Source: Pontibacter sp. HSC-36F09
Lineage (GTDB): Bacteria; Bacteroidota; Bacteroidia; Cytophagales; Hymenobacteraceae
Length of the DNA stretch: 64,000 bases
NCBI RefSeq assembly: GCF_024171605.1
Contig: NZ_JALKAA010000001.1
Location: 744,001-808,000 of the forward strand
Direction of reading: 5' to 3'
The notes beneath the pieces are model-generated. The model ran no database searches. It was not told the DNA's origin and saw only the letters and a program-made list of their open reading frames with translations. Both the position numbers and the translations under genes were made by a program. Positions 24,596 to 33,181 of the stretch are shown here, in pieces. Positions within the stretch are counted from its first letter, which is position 1. Each line of letters starts with the position of its first letter.

Positions 24596-25705
24596 ATGCA
24601 GATAGCCGTTATCGGAGGGGGCCTTGCCGGACTGACCAGTGCCATCACGCTGGCAAACAGGGGGCTTTCTGTGACGCTGATCGAAAAAAAATCCTACCCC
24701 TTGCATAAGGTATGTGGCGAATACGTCTCGAACGAAGTACTGCCTTATTTGCGTGCCATCGGAGCCGACCCGGCGGTGCTTCGGCCTGCCTCAATTTCGC
24801 GCTTTATGCTCACCTCCCCCAAAGGCGTTATACTGGAATCACCCCTCGACCTGGGAGGCTTTGGCGTGAGTCGCTATACCCTCGATCACTTCCTTTACCA
24901 GGTGGCGCTGGCGAAAGGGGTGCAGGTACGGCTGCAGACGGCGGTGCAGGACGTGCAGTTTGCAGACAATCAGTTTTCGCTAAAATTATCCAACGGCGAC
25001 ACACTTCGAGCTGAAGTAGCACTGGGGGCCTATGGCAAGCGCAGCACCCTCGACCGGCAACTCAACCGCTCCTTTTTTGCAAAACGCTCCCCTTACATTG
25101 GCGTCAAATACCACCTGCGCCTCGATATGCCCACCGACCTGATTGCCCTGCATAATTTTGAGGATGGCTATGCCGGCATATCGGCCATTGAGGACGGACG
25201 CTACTGTTTCTGCTACCTGACTACCCGGGAAAACCTGCGCCGGCATGGGTCTATACCTGACATGGAGCAGGCCACCCTTCAGCAGAATCCGCACCTGCGC
25301 CGCATTTTTTCAGAGGCGGAATTTCTGTACGAGCAGCCGGAAGTCATCAACGAAATTTCCTTTGCCACCAAAACCTGCGTGGAAAACCATATGCTCATGT
25401 GCGGCGATGCGGCCGGCATGATCACGCCCCTTTGCGGCAACGGCATGGCGATGGCTATCCATGCAGGCAAGCTGGCGGCGGAGCAGGTGGTGCAATACTT
25501 CGAAAACGGTCGCAACCGCCAGGCCCTGGAGGCAGGCTATACCCTGGCTTGGGAACGGCAGTTCAAGCAGCGCTTGCAGCTGGGCCGCGCGGTGCAGCGG
25601 CTGTTTGGCAGCCCTTTGCTCTCGGAAGTGGCGGTGGGCACGCTGCGCTACCTGCCGGCAGCCGTGCGCCTGATCATGCGCCAAACCCATGGGCAGCCCT
25701 TCTAA
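24596..25705 (+). CDS. FAD-dependent oxidoreductase of the type III PKS cluster
   Basis: This 369-residue flavoprotein has an N-terminal FAD-binding fold (AVIGGGLAGLTSAITLANRG at residues 4-23), the segment KVCGEYVSNE found in geranylgeranyl-reductase/hydroxylase-like proteins, and CGDAAGMITPLCGNGMAMAI as the second FAD motif. It precedes a type III polyketide synthase and a methyltransferase on the same strand. By analogy with Streptomyces srsC, a flavin hydroxylase acting on alkylresorcinols, it may oxidise the polyketide ring. The 177-bp gap before the synthase leaves room for a second promoter. The ATG at 24596 puts the FAD motif at the N-terminus. Confidence 0.85.
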   Translation: MQIAVIGGGLAGLTSAITLANRGLSVTLIEKKSYPLHKVCGEYVSNEVLPYLRAIGADPAVLRPASISRFMLTSPKGVILESPLDLGGFGVSRYTLDHFLYQVALAKGVQVRLQTAVQDVQFADNQFSLKLSNGDTLRAEVALGAYGKRSTLDRQLNRSFFAKRSPYIGVKYHLRLDMPTDLIALHNFEDGYAGISAIEDGRYCFCYLTTRENLRRHGSIPDMEQATLQQNPHLRRIFSEAEFLYEQPEVINEISFATKTCVENHMLMCGDAAGMITPLCGNGMAMAIHAGKLAAEQVVQYFENGRNRQALEAGYTLAWERQFKQRLQLGRAVQRLFGSPLLSEVAVGTLRYLPAAVRLIMRQTHGQPF

Positions 25706-25882
25706 CCCCGTACATCTTAAAACGCCCGCTTTCGTACTTATCCAAACCTGTAGCCACTTTTAGGAGGAAAGCCTAAACATGATAATTACTTGGCTGTTGA
25801 TGCTATAATAATGACACACTGGCAGGACGCAGGTATAAGGCCCTATTGCTCTGAAACAAATTCTTAGAACACACACCAGCTT

Positions 25883-27004
25883 ATGAAAAGCTATATATGC
25901 AGTATAGGCACAGCTAACCCTCCCAACAAAATGCCGCAAATGCAGGTAGTCGACTTTATGGCCGCGGCCCACCAGTTGGATGAAGAGGGAAGCCGCAAAC
26001 TCAAGGCACTGTACCGTGTGTCAGGTATAGGCCAGCGCTACAGTGTGCTCACGGATTTTACCCGCCGCAACGGCGACTATACCTTCTTTCCCAACACCCC
26101 TGACCTGGAGCCTTTCCCGACTGTACAGAAACGCATGGAGGTATACCGCAAACATGCCCTCGATCTCTCGGAGCAAGCGGTACGCAATTGCCTGGACCAA
26201 GTGAGCGATACTTCCCTGCAGAGTCTGACGCACCTGATCACCGTGAGCTGCACCGGCATGTACGCACCCGGCCTCGACATTGAGCTGGTGGAGCGGCTGG
26301 AACTGAACTCCTGTGTGCAACGCACGGCTGTCAATTTCATGGGATGCTATGCAGCCTTCAATGCTATCAAACTGGCCGACGCCATCTGCAAAGCTGATCC
26401 GAATGCCCGAGTAATGCTGGTGTGTACCGAGATCTGCACTATCCATTTCCAGAAGAACCCGGAGCAGGACCACCTGGTATCCAATGCGCTGTTTGGCGAT
26501 GGCGCTGCGGCCGTGCTCATGCAGGGCCACCCTTGCCAGGAAGTGAGTCTGGAGCTACAGTCTTTCCACTGCGATCTGGCTCCGGCCGGCAAGCGCGAAA
26601 TGGCCTGGCACATCGGCGACACCGGCTTTGAAATGACGCTCTCCTCCTACGTGCCCGACCTGATCAAAAACGGCATCAAACAACTGACTGATCGCCTGCT
26701 GCAAGGGCTTCGCACTACGGTTTCGGAAATTAAACTTTTTGCCATACACCCCGGCGGGCGCCGCATTCTGGAAGTGATAGAACAGGAACTGGGCATGACC
26801 CGCGACGACAACCGTTTTGCTTACCGGGTGCTGCACGAGTTTGGTAATATGTCGTCGGCGACGGTGCTCTTTGTGCTGAAGGAACTGATGGCGAGCCTGA
26901 CCACGAAGGAAAAAGACGAACCGGTGCTGAGCTTTGCCTTTGGCCCCGGCCTCACACTAGAATCGATGCTATTGAAGGTGCACTATGCTGAAGCAAAGGT
27001 CTAA
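25883..27004 (+). CDS. Type III polyketide synthase
   Basis: This 373-residue chalcone-synthase-like enzyme has the full Cys-His-Asn triad: Cys155 in MGCYAAFNAIKLA, His289 in IHPGGRRILE and Asn322 in GNMSSATV. SCTGMYAPGLD (residues 122-132) and FGDGAAAVLM are family motifs, and FAFGPGLTLE is the C-terminal signature. Bacterial relatives condense a fatty acyl starter with malonyl-CoA to give alkylpyrones or alkylresorcinols. The 3' end overlaps the methyltransferase gene by 20 bp, so the two are co-translated. Product not predictable from sequence alone. Confidence 0.94.
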   Translation: MKSYICSIGTANPPNKMPQMQVVDFMAAAHQLDEEGSRKLKALYRVSGIGQRYSVLTDFTRRNGDYTFFPNTPDLEPFPTVQKRMEVYRKHALDLSEQAVRNCLDQVSDTSLQSLTHLITVSCTGMYAPGLDIELVERLELNSCVQRTAVNFMGCYAAFNAIKLADAICKADPNARVMLVCTEICTIHFQKNPEQDHLVSNALFGDGAAAVLMQGHPCQEVSLELQSFHCDLAPAGKREMAWHIGDTGFEMTLSSYVPDLIKNGIKQLTDRLLQGLRTTVSEIKLFAIHPGGRRILEVIEQELGMTRDDNRFAYRVLHEFGNMSSATVLFVLKELMASLTTKEKDEPVLSFAFGPGLTLESMLLKVHYAEAKV

Positions 27005-27686
27005 CCAAGCCGAACTGATGGACGACCTCAGCTTGTCTGGCGACGAGCTGCGGCGCAACCTCGAAGAACTGGAAACCATCAACACTTGGCTGGGCGGGTA
27101 TAAAGTAGTGCTCGATGCGCTGGAAAAGCTGCTGGCTGGGTATACAGGCCCTCCTTTACGTCTGGCTGACATCGGCTGCGGCGGTGGCGACACACTGCGC
27201 CACATTGCCAAGTGGGCCCGCCGCAAAAACATCCCGGTGCAACTCATAGGTATAGACGCCAACGATTTTATGGTGCAGTACGCTAGGCAGCGCTGCGGTG
27301 GCTTCCCTGAGATAGAGCTGGTGCAACACAATGTGTTTTCGGAGAGTTTTCAGCAGCAACAGTATGATATAATCGTTTGCAGCCTTTTCTGCCACCACTT
27401 CACCGACGAGCAACTCGTGAGCATGTTCCGGCAGCTGCACCGGCAGTCAGGTATAGCCGTGATCGTCAACGACCTGCACCGGCACTGGCTGGCTTATCAT
27501 TCCATTAAAATACTAACCCGTTTTTTCTCAGAATCTCACCTGGTTAAAAACGACGCACCGCTTTCGGTTTGGCGGGCTTTTCGAAAAGATGAGTTGCAGC
27601 AACTGGTACAGGAGGCAGGTATAGACAGGTATAACCTGCGCTGGATGTGGGCTTTCAGGTGGCAGCTCCTTTTGAAAAAAGCTTAA
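26985..27686 (+). CDS. SAM-dependent methyltransferase of the PKS cluster
   Basis: This 233-residue class I methyltransferase has the SAM-binding motif LADIGCGGGDTLRHIA (about residues 60-75), an acidic residue after strand 2 (GIDAND) and QYDIIVCSLFCHHF (motif IV region). It overlaps the end of the polyketide synthase gene. In the Streptomyces srs operon the matching enzyme SrsB methylates an alkylresorcinol, so methylation of the synthase product is the natural inference. Confidence 0.87.
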   Translation: MLKQRSNQAELMDDLSLSGDELRRNLEELETINTWLGGYKVVLDALEKLLAGYTGPPLRLADIGCGGGDTLRHIAKWARRKNIPVQLIGIDANDFMVQYARQRCGGFPEIELVQHNVFSESFQQQQYDIIVCSLFCHHFTDEQLVSMFRQLHRQSGIAVIVNDLHRHWLAYHSIKILTRFFSESHLVKNDAPLSVWRAFRKDELQQLVQEAGIDRYNLRWMWAFRWQLLLKKA

Positions 27687-27725
27687 CAATTAGTACCTTA
27701 ACAAGGTATACAAACCAACTCCCTT

Positions 27726-27902
27726 ATGATGCGACGGATCAACGTGCCTTACCTGCTCTTGGTACTGCTGGCTGCCGTGGCGTTTTATTTCGCCTGGTCC
27801 CGTGAGTTTGTGACGAATGTATGGCTGGCATTGGCCCTTATTGCAACGCTGCTACCGGCTATCTACCTGGTGCTGCGGCACGCCCGCAACAGGTATGGCT
27901 GA
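27726..27902 (+). CDS. Small two-helix membrane protein
   Basis: This 58-residue open frame (MMRRINVPYLLLVLLAAVAF..., ending ARNRYG) encodes two hydrophobic helices (about residues 8-24 and 33-50) with Arg-rich ends. It starts 39 bp after the methyltransferase stop and ends 23 bp before the next small membrane gene, so it is probably part of the polyketide operon. Unknown function. It is short, but hydrophobic pattern and spacing support it. Confidence 0.6.
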   Translation: MMRRINVPYLLLVLLAAVAFYFAWSREFVTNVWLALALIATLLPAIYLVLRHARNRYG

Positions 27903-27925
27903 ATCGCTCACTTAACCCTTTTGAC

Positions 27926-28138
27926 ATGAACAAAAGCACGCTCAACTTCTGGATCCTTTTCATAGTTTCCATCATTATCTCAGTCCTGATTATATCAGTC
28001 TTTGTAAAGGTGCTCAAGATTGCGCTGTTTGTGATCCTGGTGCTTGTACTGGCTCCGATCGTTTACATTGTGCTCAAGCTGCTGCTCCCGGGAGCAAGAG
28101 GCAAGAGCGAGGACGACAAGCTGAAATCCAGACCTTAA
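27926..28138 (+). CDS. Small two-helix membrane protein
   Basis: This 70-residue protein has two hydrophobic helices (about residues 8-27 and 30-53) and a charged tail (GARGKSEDDKLKSRP). The ATG at 27926 is chosen; a longer frame upstream overlaps the previous small gene. It is the last gene of the probable polyketide operon, and its stop is 2 bp from the end of the convergent deacetylase gene. Function unknown; a membrane role in lipid handling is a guess. Confidence 0.65.
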   Translation: MNKSTLNFWILFIVSIIISVLIISVFVKVLKIALFVILVLVLAPIVYIVLKLLLPGARGKSEDDKLKSRP

Positions 28139-28140
28139 GC

Positions 28141-29043
28141 TTAGAAAAAGAGCTGCTGCGCCAGCCGGAAAGTGTTGGCGTGCGCCTCTATAATATGCAC
28201 GATCTGTTTGGAGTAGCCGCCGCCCATACTTACCGTGACAGGTATACGGTGGCGTGCGCAGGCCTCCAGCACCATGCGGTCGCGGGCTTTGCAACCCGCT
28301 ATGCTCATACCCAGTTTCCCGAGCTTGTCGGTCGCCAGCACATCCACCCCAGACTGAAAAAACACAAACTCCGGTTGCTGCTCATCCAGCAGCTGTGGCA
28401 GGTGCTCTCCCAGTAGTTTCAGGTAAGTTTTGTCATCCGTGCCTTCCGCCAACGGCACATCCAGGTCCGACTGCTCTTTGTGAAAAGGATAGTTGTGCCC
28501 GCCGTGCATGCTGAAGGTAAACACCCGCGGCTCATCCCGGAAAATTTGCGCTGTACCGTTGCCCTGGTGCACGTCCAGATCCACAACCAGCACTTTTTTG
28601 ATACCCTTATACCTGAGCAGGTGGTTAGCCGCGATAGCAATATCGTTGAGCAGACAGAAGCCCTCGCCCCTATCCGTAAAGGCATGGTGCGTGCCACCGG
28701 CGATATTCATGCCAATGCCGAACTCCAGCGCAAACAAAGCAGCCTGCAGCGTACCGTTCATGATCACCACCTCCCGTTGCACCAGCTGCTCTGATAACGG
28801 AAAACCTGTTTTACGGATCTCTGACGGACTCAATTCCAGGTTGCGCAGGCGCTGCCAGTAGGTGGCGTCGTGGGTGTCGAGGATGTACTGTTCCTTGATT
28901 GGCTTGGGAGCGAAGAGATTGTCTTGGATGATGGTACCTTCGTAAAGCAGCTGCTCGGGCAGCAGGTCGTACTTGGCCATCGGGAAGCGATGGCCTTCGG
29001 GCAGGGAATGGGCAAATATCTCGGACCAGGCAATTTTCAACAT
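28141..29043 (-). CDS. Histone-deacetylase-family (acetoin-utilisation-like) deacetylase
   Basis: This 300-residue member of the arginase/deacetylase fold has the zinc-site motifs GGTHHAF (active-site His pair), VDLDVHQGNGT (Asp and His zinc ligands) and SGVDVLATDKLGKL (Asp ligand). Size and motif set fit class IV/bacterial HDAC-like proteins that deacetylate small amines or acetyl-lysine. Substrate cannot be told from sequence. It is convergent with the polyketide operon, and its start faces the oriC-like region. Confidence 0.92.
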   Translation of the reverse strand: MLKIAWSEIFAHSLPEGHRFPMAKYDLLPEQLLYEGTIIQDNLFAPKPIKEQYILDTHDATYWQRLRNLELSPSEIRKTGFPLSEQLVQREVVIMNGTLQAALFALEFGIGMNIAGGTHHAFTDRGEGFCLLNDIAIAANHLLRYKGIKKVLVVDLDVHQGNGTAQIFRDEPRVFTFSMHGGHNYPFHKEQSDLDVPLAEGTDDKTYLKLLGEHLPQLLDEQQPEFVFFQSGVDVLATDKLGKLGMSIAGCKARDRMVLEACARHRIPVTVSMGGGYSKQIVHIIEAHANTFRLAQQLFF

Positions 29044-29597
29044 AACGTAAAATTAACATTTAAACCCCTTGACTGGTTTATCCACGAGTGCATTTTTGCT
29101 TTTTAACAGGCACTCATACCTGTACTCCGGATGCATATTCAGGCTTCTGCTCTAATAAATTTCATCTCACTTACACCTGATTTTCAGTGCAATTACAAAC
29201 GCACAACATTATGTAAAACACCCTTTGCACACCGGTGCATAAATTCTTGAAACCCTATATAATTGCCCACAAATGCCCATTCAGAATGTGGAAAAATGTG
29301 GATAACTATGTTGATTAGGGTGAATTATCCACCATTTCGTGTTAACTCTATGTTAATTTCAGGTAAATTTTCATCACCTTCCCTCCCATTGGGCAGTCCT
29401 TTCGGCACCACCTATACCCAGCTTAATCCAAAAAAGTGATGATTCCCTCTCGATTCTGGCAAGACAAAAGCTATACCTGCAAGTCTATGCGAAAGCCTCA
29501 TGCAACCTTAGTAAATATAAAACGCTATATATAACTTTATACATTAATAATATGTAAGTTGTGCTACCGCAAACTTCTATTTAAACCAGCCAACACC
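29044..29597. other. AT-rich intergenic region with DnaA-box-like sites (possible oriC)
   Basis: This 554-bp gap between divergent genes has no open frame. It holds one perfect DnaA box (TGTGGATAA, 29297-29305), two single-mismatch boxes (TTATCCACG 29078-29086; TTATCCACC 29325-29333), a weaker TGTGGAAAA (29287-29295), and a very AT-rich tract (29509-29557, including CTATATATAACTTTATACAT) that could unwind. This is the pattern of a chromosomal origin, but dnaA is not nearby and the AT tract may just be the promoter of the porin-like gene. Confidence 0.4.
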
Positions 29598-30227
29598 ATG
29601 AAAAAACCGATACTACTCTTCATTGCCTTCCTGATCTCAGCCGGTGCTTTTGCTCAGACTGAATACGGTCCTTCGACGGGGCAGCAAAATCATAACCTGT
29701 TTAGCGACTCCGGAAGAAATGCGGGCTTCGGCATTAAAGGCGGCGTGAACTTCGCCACACTTCGCGGCAGCGACAAAGAGGTGTTGGGCAATTTCAGTGG
29801 CCTCACTACTTTTCATGCTGGCGTCTATACCCAGTTTTCGCTGGGCAATACCTTCTCCATACAGCCCGAGGCGCTTTACTCTCGCAAAGGCATCGAGCGC
29901 AACGACTCCACTTTCCGTTTCGACTACCTGGAGGTACCGATTCTGGCCGTGTTCAATATCACCGAGACCGTAAGTGTGCATTTTGGTCCGCAGGTAGGCG
30001 TGCTGATGTCAGCCAAAGAAGAAGACATAGAAGTGAGCATAGAACCCCTCAACACCTTTGCTTATGGCGTGGCGGCTGGAGCCGAGGCGCGTTTGAGTAT
30101 CTTCAGGCTGGGAGCCCGCTACAATCTGGGGTTGGAGGACCTTCGCAAAGAAAATAACGAGGGGCAGAAAATCACTCAGGATTTGAAACACGGCGTTTTC
30201 CAGGTATACCTGGGTGTCGGCTTTTAA
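29598..30227 (+). CDS. Porin-family outer-membrane beta-barrel protein
   Basis: This 209-residue protein has a signal peptide (ending GAFAQ) and a barrel of the OMP_b-brl_2/PorT type: FGIKGGVNFATL near the start of the mature barrel, AGVYTQFSLGNTFSIQPEALYSRKG, FDYLEVPILAVF and the terminal VYLGVGF. It most likely spans the outer membrane. The family name PorT refers to a T9SS protein, but most members have no known role. The ATG at 29598 is chosen for the signal peptide. Confidence 0.88.
   Translation: MKKPILLFIAFLISAGAFAQTEYGPSTGQQNHNLFSDSGRNAGFGIKGGVNFATLRGSDKEVLGNFSGLTTFHAGVYTQFSLGNTFSIQPEALYSRKGIERNDSTFRFDYLEVPILAVFNITETVSVHFGPQVGVLMSAKEEDIEVSIEPLNTFAYGVAAGAEARLSIFRLGARYNLGLEDLRKENNEGQKITQDLKHGVFQVYLGVGF
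30200..30213. repeat. 14-bp palindrome formed by two AGGTATA words
   Basis: CCAGGTATACCTGG, at the 3' end of the porin-like gene, is a perfect palindrome in which AGGTATA and TATACCT overlap. Confidence 0.8.
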
Positions 30228-30402
30228 GGAATTATCACCTCCGATCAATCCGACGCAGGGACTTGGCAACAGGTCCCTGCTTTGTTTTAGCACAAATATA
30301 GAGCGTTCTGTTTCAGACCTTTGACTTTGCCTATCGTATTTTATAATAACGGGATAATGCGAAGAAATCACCCCTGTATCGACAGACACAGCGCCCATAC
30401 TT

Positions 30403-31125
30403 ATGAACACGTACAGACTGCGACCGTTCTATACCCTGCTTTGGACCCTGCTCGCTATTGCCGGCATGGCCTGCGACACCACTGTTAAAACGGACGAAGC
30501 GGAGATAGGGGCAGCCGCGAACTTCCTGTCTCCGGTTAACCCTGACCAAACCTTTCAGATCGACACGTCCAGGAGCACCGTCACGTGGATAGGCGCTAAA
30601 GTGACGGGCCGCCACAATGGCCTGATTCCCATCAGGGAAGGCACTATCACGTTGCACAACGGCGAACTGCGCGGCGGCAAGACGGTCTTTGACATGGCCA
30701 ATGTGCGATCGGAGGACAAAGCCATTGACCAGGCAGGTAACTTAAAACTGACAACCCAACTGCGCTCCGACGATTTTTTTGCTGTGGAGCAGCATCCCAC
30801 TGCCTCCTTTGTAATCACCACCATTGTCCCGTTTGACAGTACGGAGCGGCAGGAAATGCCTGCCCCCGCAGGGCACGCAAAACGAATGCGCGTCAAAGAT
30901 CCAAATTACAGGATAACAGGCAACCTCACTATTAAGGATATCACCAAGAGCATCAGCTTCCCGGCCCGCATTGAGCAGGAAGACTCGGTGCTACGCGCCA
31001 AGGCCAATTTCAACATCGACCGCACACACTGGAAGCTCAACTATGGCTCTGACAAATCGCTCGGGAACAGGACAATTTATCCGGCCGTAAATATTGGACT
31101 GGACATAGTAGCACATCGCCAATAA
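30403..31125 (+). CDS. YceI-family lipoprotein
   Basis: This 240-residue protein has a lipoprotein signal with Cys24 (IAGMAC). The mature part is a YceI lipocalin-like domain: FQIDTSRSTVTWIGAKVTG, then DMANVRSEDK, LRSDDFFAVEQHPTASF, and near the end ANFNIDRTHWKLNYG. YceI proteins bind isoprenoid or other lipids in the periplasm. The acylated form should sit on the outer or inner membrane. Confidence 0.92.
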   Translation: MNTYRLRPFYTLLWTLLAIAGMACDTTVKTDEAEIGAAANFLSPVNPDQTFQIDTSRSTVTWIGAKVTGRHNGLIPIREGTITLHNGELRGGKTVFDMANVRSEDKAIDQAGNLKLTTQLRSDDFFAVEQHPTASFVITTIVPFDSTERQEMPAPAGHAKRMRVKDPNYRITGNLTIKDITKSISFPARIEQEDSVLRAKANFNIDRTHWKLNYGSDKSLGNRTIYPAVNIGLDIVAHRQ

Positions 31126-31249
31126 TCTATCCAGCAAACACTTACAGGTATAGTTGCGTTACAGCAATTGTACTGTTCCTGCATTTATTCCAGCCCGAAT
31201 ATGCTAAACTCACCCGTAGTTCGTTCCTACACAAACCATTTGTGCGCAT

Positions 31250-31795
31250 ATGATGAGAAAATACCTTTGCCTGTTGCCTCTTTTGCTACTTTGCCTCACG
31301 GCCAACGCCCAGGGCAGCGCCGCAGCGGCAATTAACTTAAAACAGGCAGAGACGCTGAAGTTCGGGATGCTGGCACTGGGAGTCTGGGCACTGATCAATA
31401 TCCTGATCAGCAGCATCAAACTCACCAAGTCGTCGCGTAACAGGCGCTACTTTTTCCAGATGAACATCTACTGGAACATCGTCAACCTGATCATCGCGGG
31501 CGGCTCGCTCTATTATACTCTGTCAGTAGACGCCGGCGCACGCACTTTGCCCGAAACCGTGGACTACCACCAATGGGTTTTGAAGTTGCTATACCTGAGC
31601 ATTGGTCTGGACCTGGCATTCCTGATGCTGGCTGCCTACATGAAAGAAAAATCCCTGAGTTCGCCAAGGGCAGAGCAATACCTGGGCTATGGGCAGTCCA
31701 TCACGCTGCAGGCGCTGTTTCTATTGATGCTGGATATCGTACTGGTCGTTCTACTGGAAGGTCACTCTGAACAGTTGCTGCGCCTGCTGCAGTAG
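31250..31795 (+). CDS. Membrane protein, DUF6992-like
   Basis: This 181-residue protein begins with a cleavable-looking signal (LLPLLLLCLTANAQ) and has three to four further helices (about residues 38-56, 72-90, 108-128 and 148-170). I think it belongs to the DUF6992 group of Bacteroidota membrane proteins, with moderate certainty. Two ATGs lie in tandem (31250, 31253). No function known. Confidence 0.7.
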   Translation: MMRKYLCLLPLLLLCLTANAQGSAAAAINLKQAETLKFGMLALGVWALINILISSIKLTKSSRNRRYFFQMNIYWNIVNLIIAGGSLYYTLSVDAGARTLPETVDYHQWVLKLLYLSIGLDLAFLMLAAYMKEKSLSSPRAEQYLGYGQSITLQALFLLMLDIVLVVLLEGHSEQLLRLLQ

Positions 31796-31907
31796 GGCCG
31801 TTAATTTATAAATATCATTGTCAGCCCTCGACAAGACCATGAAATAGAGCTATACTCAGATTCTTCCCCTGAGGGGAGAATTCAAGTTGAAACTCGACCT
31901 TACTCCT

Positions 31908-31926
31908 TATACCTTGCTAAGGTATA
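31908..31926. repeat. Inverted pair of the AGGTATA word
   Basis: TATACCT-tgcta-AGGTATA: perfect 7-bp arms with a 5-nt loop, just before a terminator. The arrangement matches 61942-61964 (loop TGCAT). Confidence 0.8.
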
Positions 31927-31934
31927 GGTATGAT

Positions 31935-31986
31935 AAAAAACCGCCGTGCTATACCTGTTTCGGTATAACGCGGCGGTTTCTGTTTT
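31935..31986. terminator. Bidirectional terminator
   Basis: AAACCGCCG pairs with CGGCGGTTT. The inner part CTATACC...GGTATA extends the stem and contains the dispersed word. It serves the minus-strand PfpI gene and possibly 31250-31795. Confidence 0.82.
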
Positions 31987-32000
31987 CCGGTTATGCTTGT

Positions 32001-32558
32001 TTAGCGCGGCTCGTGGCGGCCTTCGGCAAATTCTTCCACAATCTTTTTGTTAAAGGCAGGTATATCGTCCGGCTTGCGACTGGTGATCAAACCATTGTCT
32101 ACTACCACTTCCTGATCCACCCACTCGGCGCCAGCGTTTTTCAGGTCAGTTTTTAAGGTATGGTAGCTGGTCATTTTTTTGCCCTTCAGTTTGCCGGTCT
32201 CAATCAGCGTCCAGGGGCCGTGGCAGATGGCGGCTACGGGCTTGCCGCTCTCCATGAACTTGCTCACAAAGCGCACCACCTGCTCGTTGACGCGCAGCTT
32301 GTCGGGGCTCATCACGCCACCGGGCAGCAGGAGAGCACTGTAGTCGTCGGCGTTTACCTTGTCTATCGTCTTGTCAACCTTGAATTTGTCACCCCAATCG
32401 GTGTGGTTCCAGCCTTTCACTTCGCCTTCTTTCAGGGCAATGAGGTGGGTTTCGGCGCCTGCCTCTTCCAGGGCTTTTTTCGGCTCGGTCAGTTCCACCT
32501 GCTCAAAGCCATCGGTTACTACTATCGCTATCTTTTTTCCTTCCAGATTATTAGCCAT
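32001..32558 (-). CDS. PfpI/DJ-1 family protein (YhbO/glyoxalase III-like)
   Basis: This 185-residue class I glutamine-amidotransferase-fold protein has the nucleophile elbow AAICHGPWTL (Cys112 followed by His113) and an N-terminal acid near residue 19-22 (DGFEQVEL). SRKPDDIPAFNKKIV near the C-terminus is typical of PfpI/YhbO. Members have been reported as proteases, glyoxalases or deglycases, so the precise activity is uncertain. The ATG at 32558 is chosen; the longer frame has no family match. Confidence 0.9.
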   Translation of the reverse strand: MANNLEGKKIAIVVTDGFEQVELTEPKKALEEAGAETHLIALKEGEVKGWNHTDWGDKFKVDKTIDKVNADDYSALLLPGGVMSPDKLRVNEQVVRFVSKFMESGKPVAAICHGPWTLIETGKLKGKKMTSYHTLKTDLKNAGAEWVDQEVVVDNGLITSRKPDDIPAFNKKIVEEFAEGRHEPR

Positions 32559-32674
32559 TCTAAGTTCGTTTTTATAGTTTAACAATTGATATCGTCTATT
32601 CACAACGATTTAGAAGGCAAATTGTTAGAAAGCAGTAACAGCAATAGGGCTGTTCCCCATTTCGTTATAGCACC

Positions 32675-33172
32675 ATGACCGTATACCTGAAGCAACTTAT
32701 CTTACTACTGGCCCTGGGCTTTATCGCCGGCACGGCTGCACATGCCCAGACCGTCACCACTATCAAGTTCGACCAGCTGCAGGAGCTGCGCCAGGCACCG
32801 CACGACACACTGTACGTAGTCAATTTCTGGGCCACATGGTGCAAGCCCTGCATCAAAGAGATGCCTTATTTTGAAGCCGCTCACGCCCAATACAAAGACC
32901 AGCCCGTTCGCGTAATTCTGGTGAGTATGGATGCCGTGCAGGACAAGGAGAAGCGTGTGCTGCCTTTTGTGGAAAAACGCAATTTACAGTCACGGCTATA
33001 CCTGCTCGACGAGCCCGACGGCAACACCTGGATAGACCGCATCGAGCCGAAGTGGTCGGGTACTATACCTGCCACCATGTTCTTTAATAACAAGCGTGGG
33101 CAGTATGAGTTTATTGAGCGCGAAATCTCCCAGCAGGAGTTACAGGAACTGATCACCAAGTATAAACCATAA
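32675..33172 (+). CDS. TlpA-like thiol-disulfide oxidoreductase (exported)
   Basis: This 165-residue protein has a signal peptide (ending AHAQ) and a thioredoxin fold with the redox motif FWATWCKPC (Cys56, Cys59), then SMDAVQDKEKRV and TIPATMFFN (cis-Pro). It should act in the periplasm on disulfides or as a reductant for envelope proteins. It sits 9 bp upstream of a second thioredoxin-fold gene, so the two form an operon. Confidence 0.93.
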   Translation: MTVYLKQLILLLALGFIAGTAAHAQTVTTIKFDQLQELRQAPHDTLYVVNFWATWCKPCIKEMPYFEAAHAQYKDQPVRVILVSMDAVQDKEKRVLPFVEKRNLQSRLYLLDEPDGNTWIDRIEPKWSGTIPATMFFNNKRGQYEFIEREISQQELQELITKYKP

Positions 33173-33181
33173 CCTGACACT

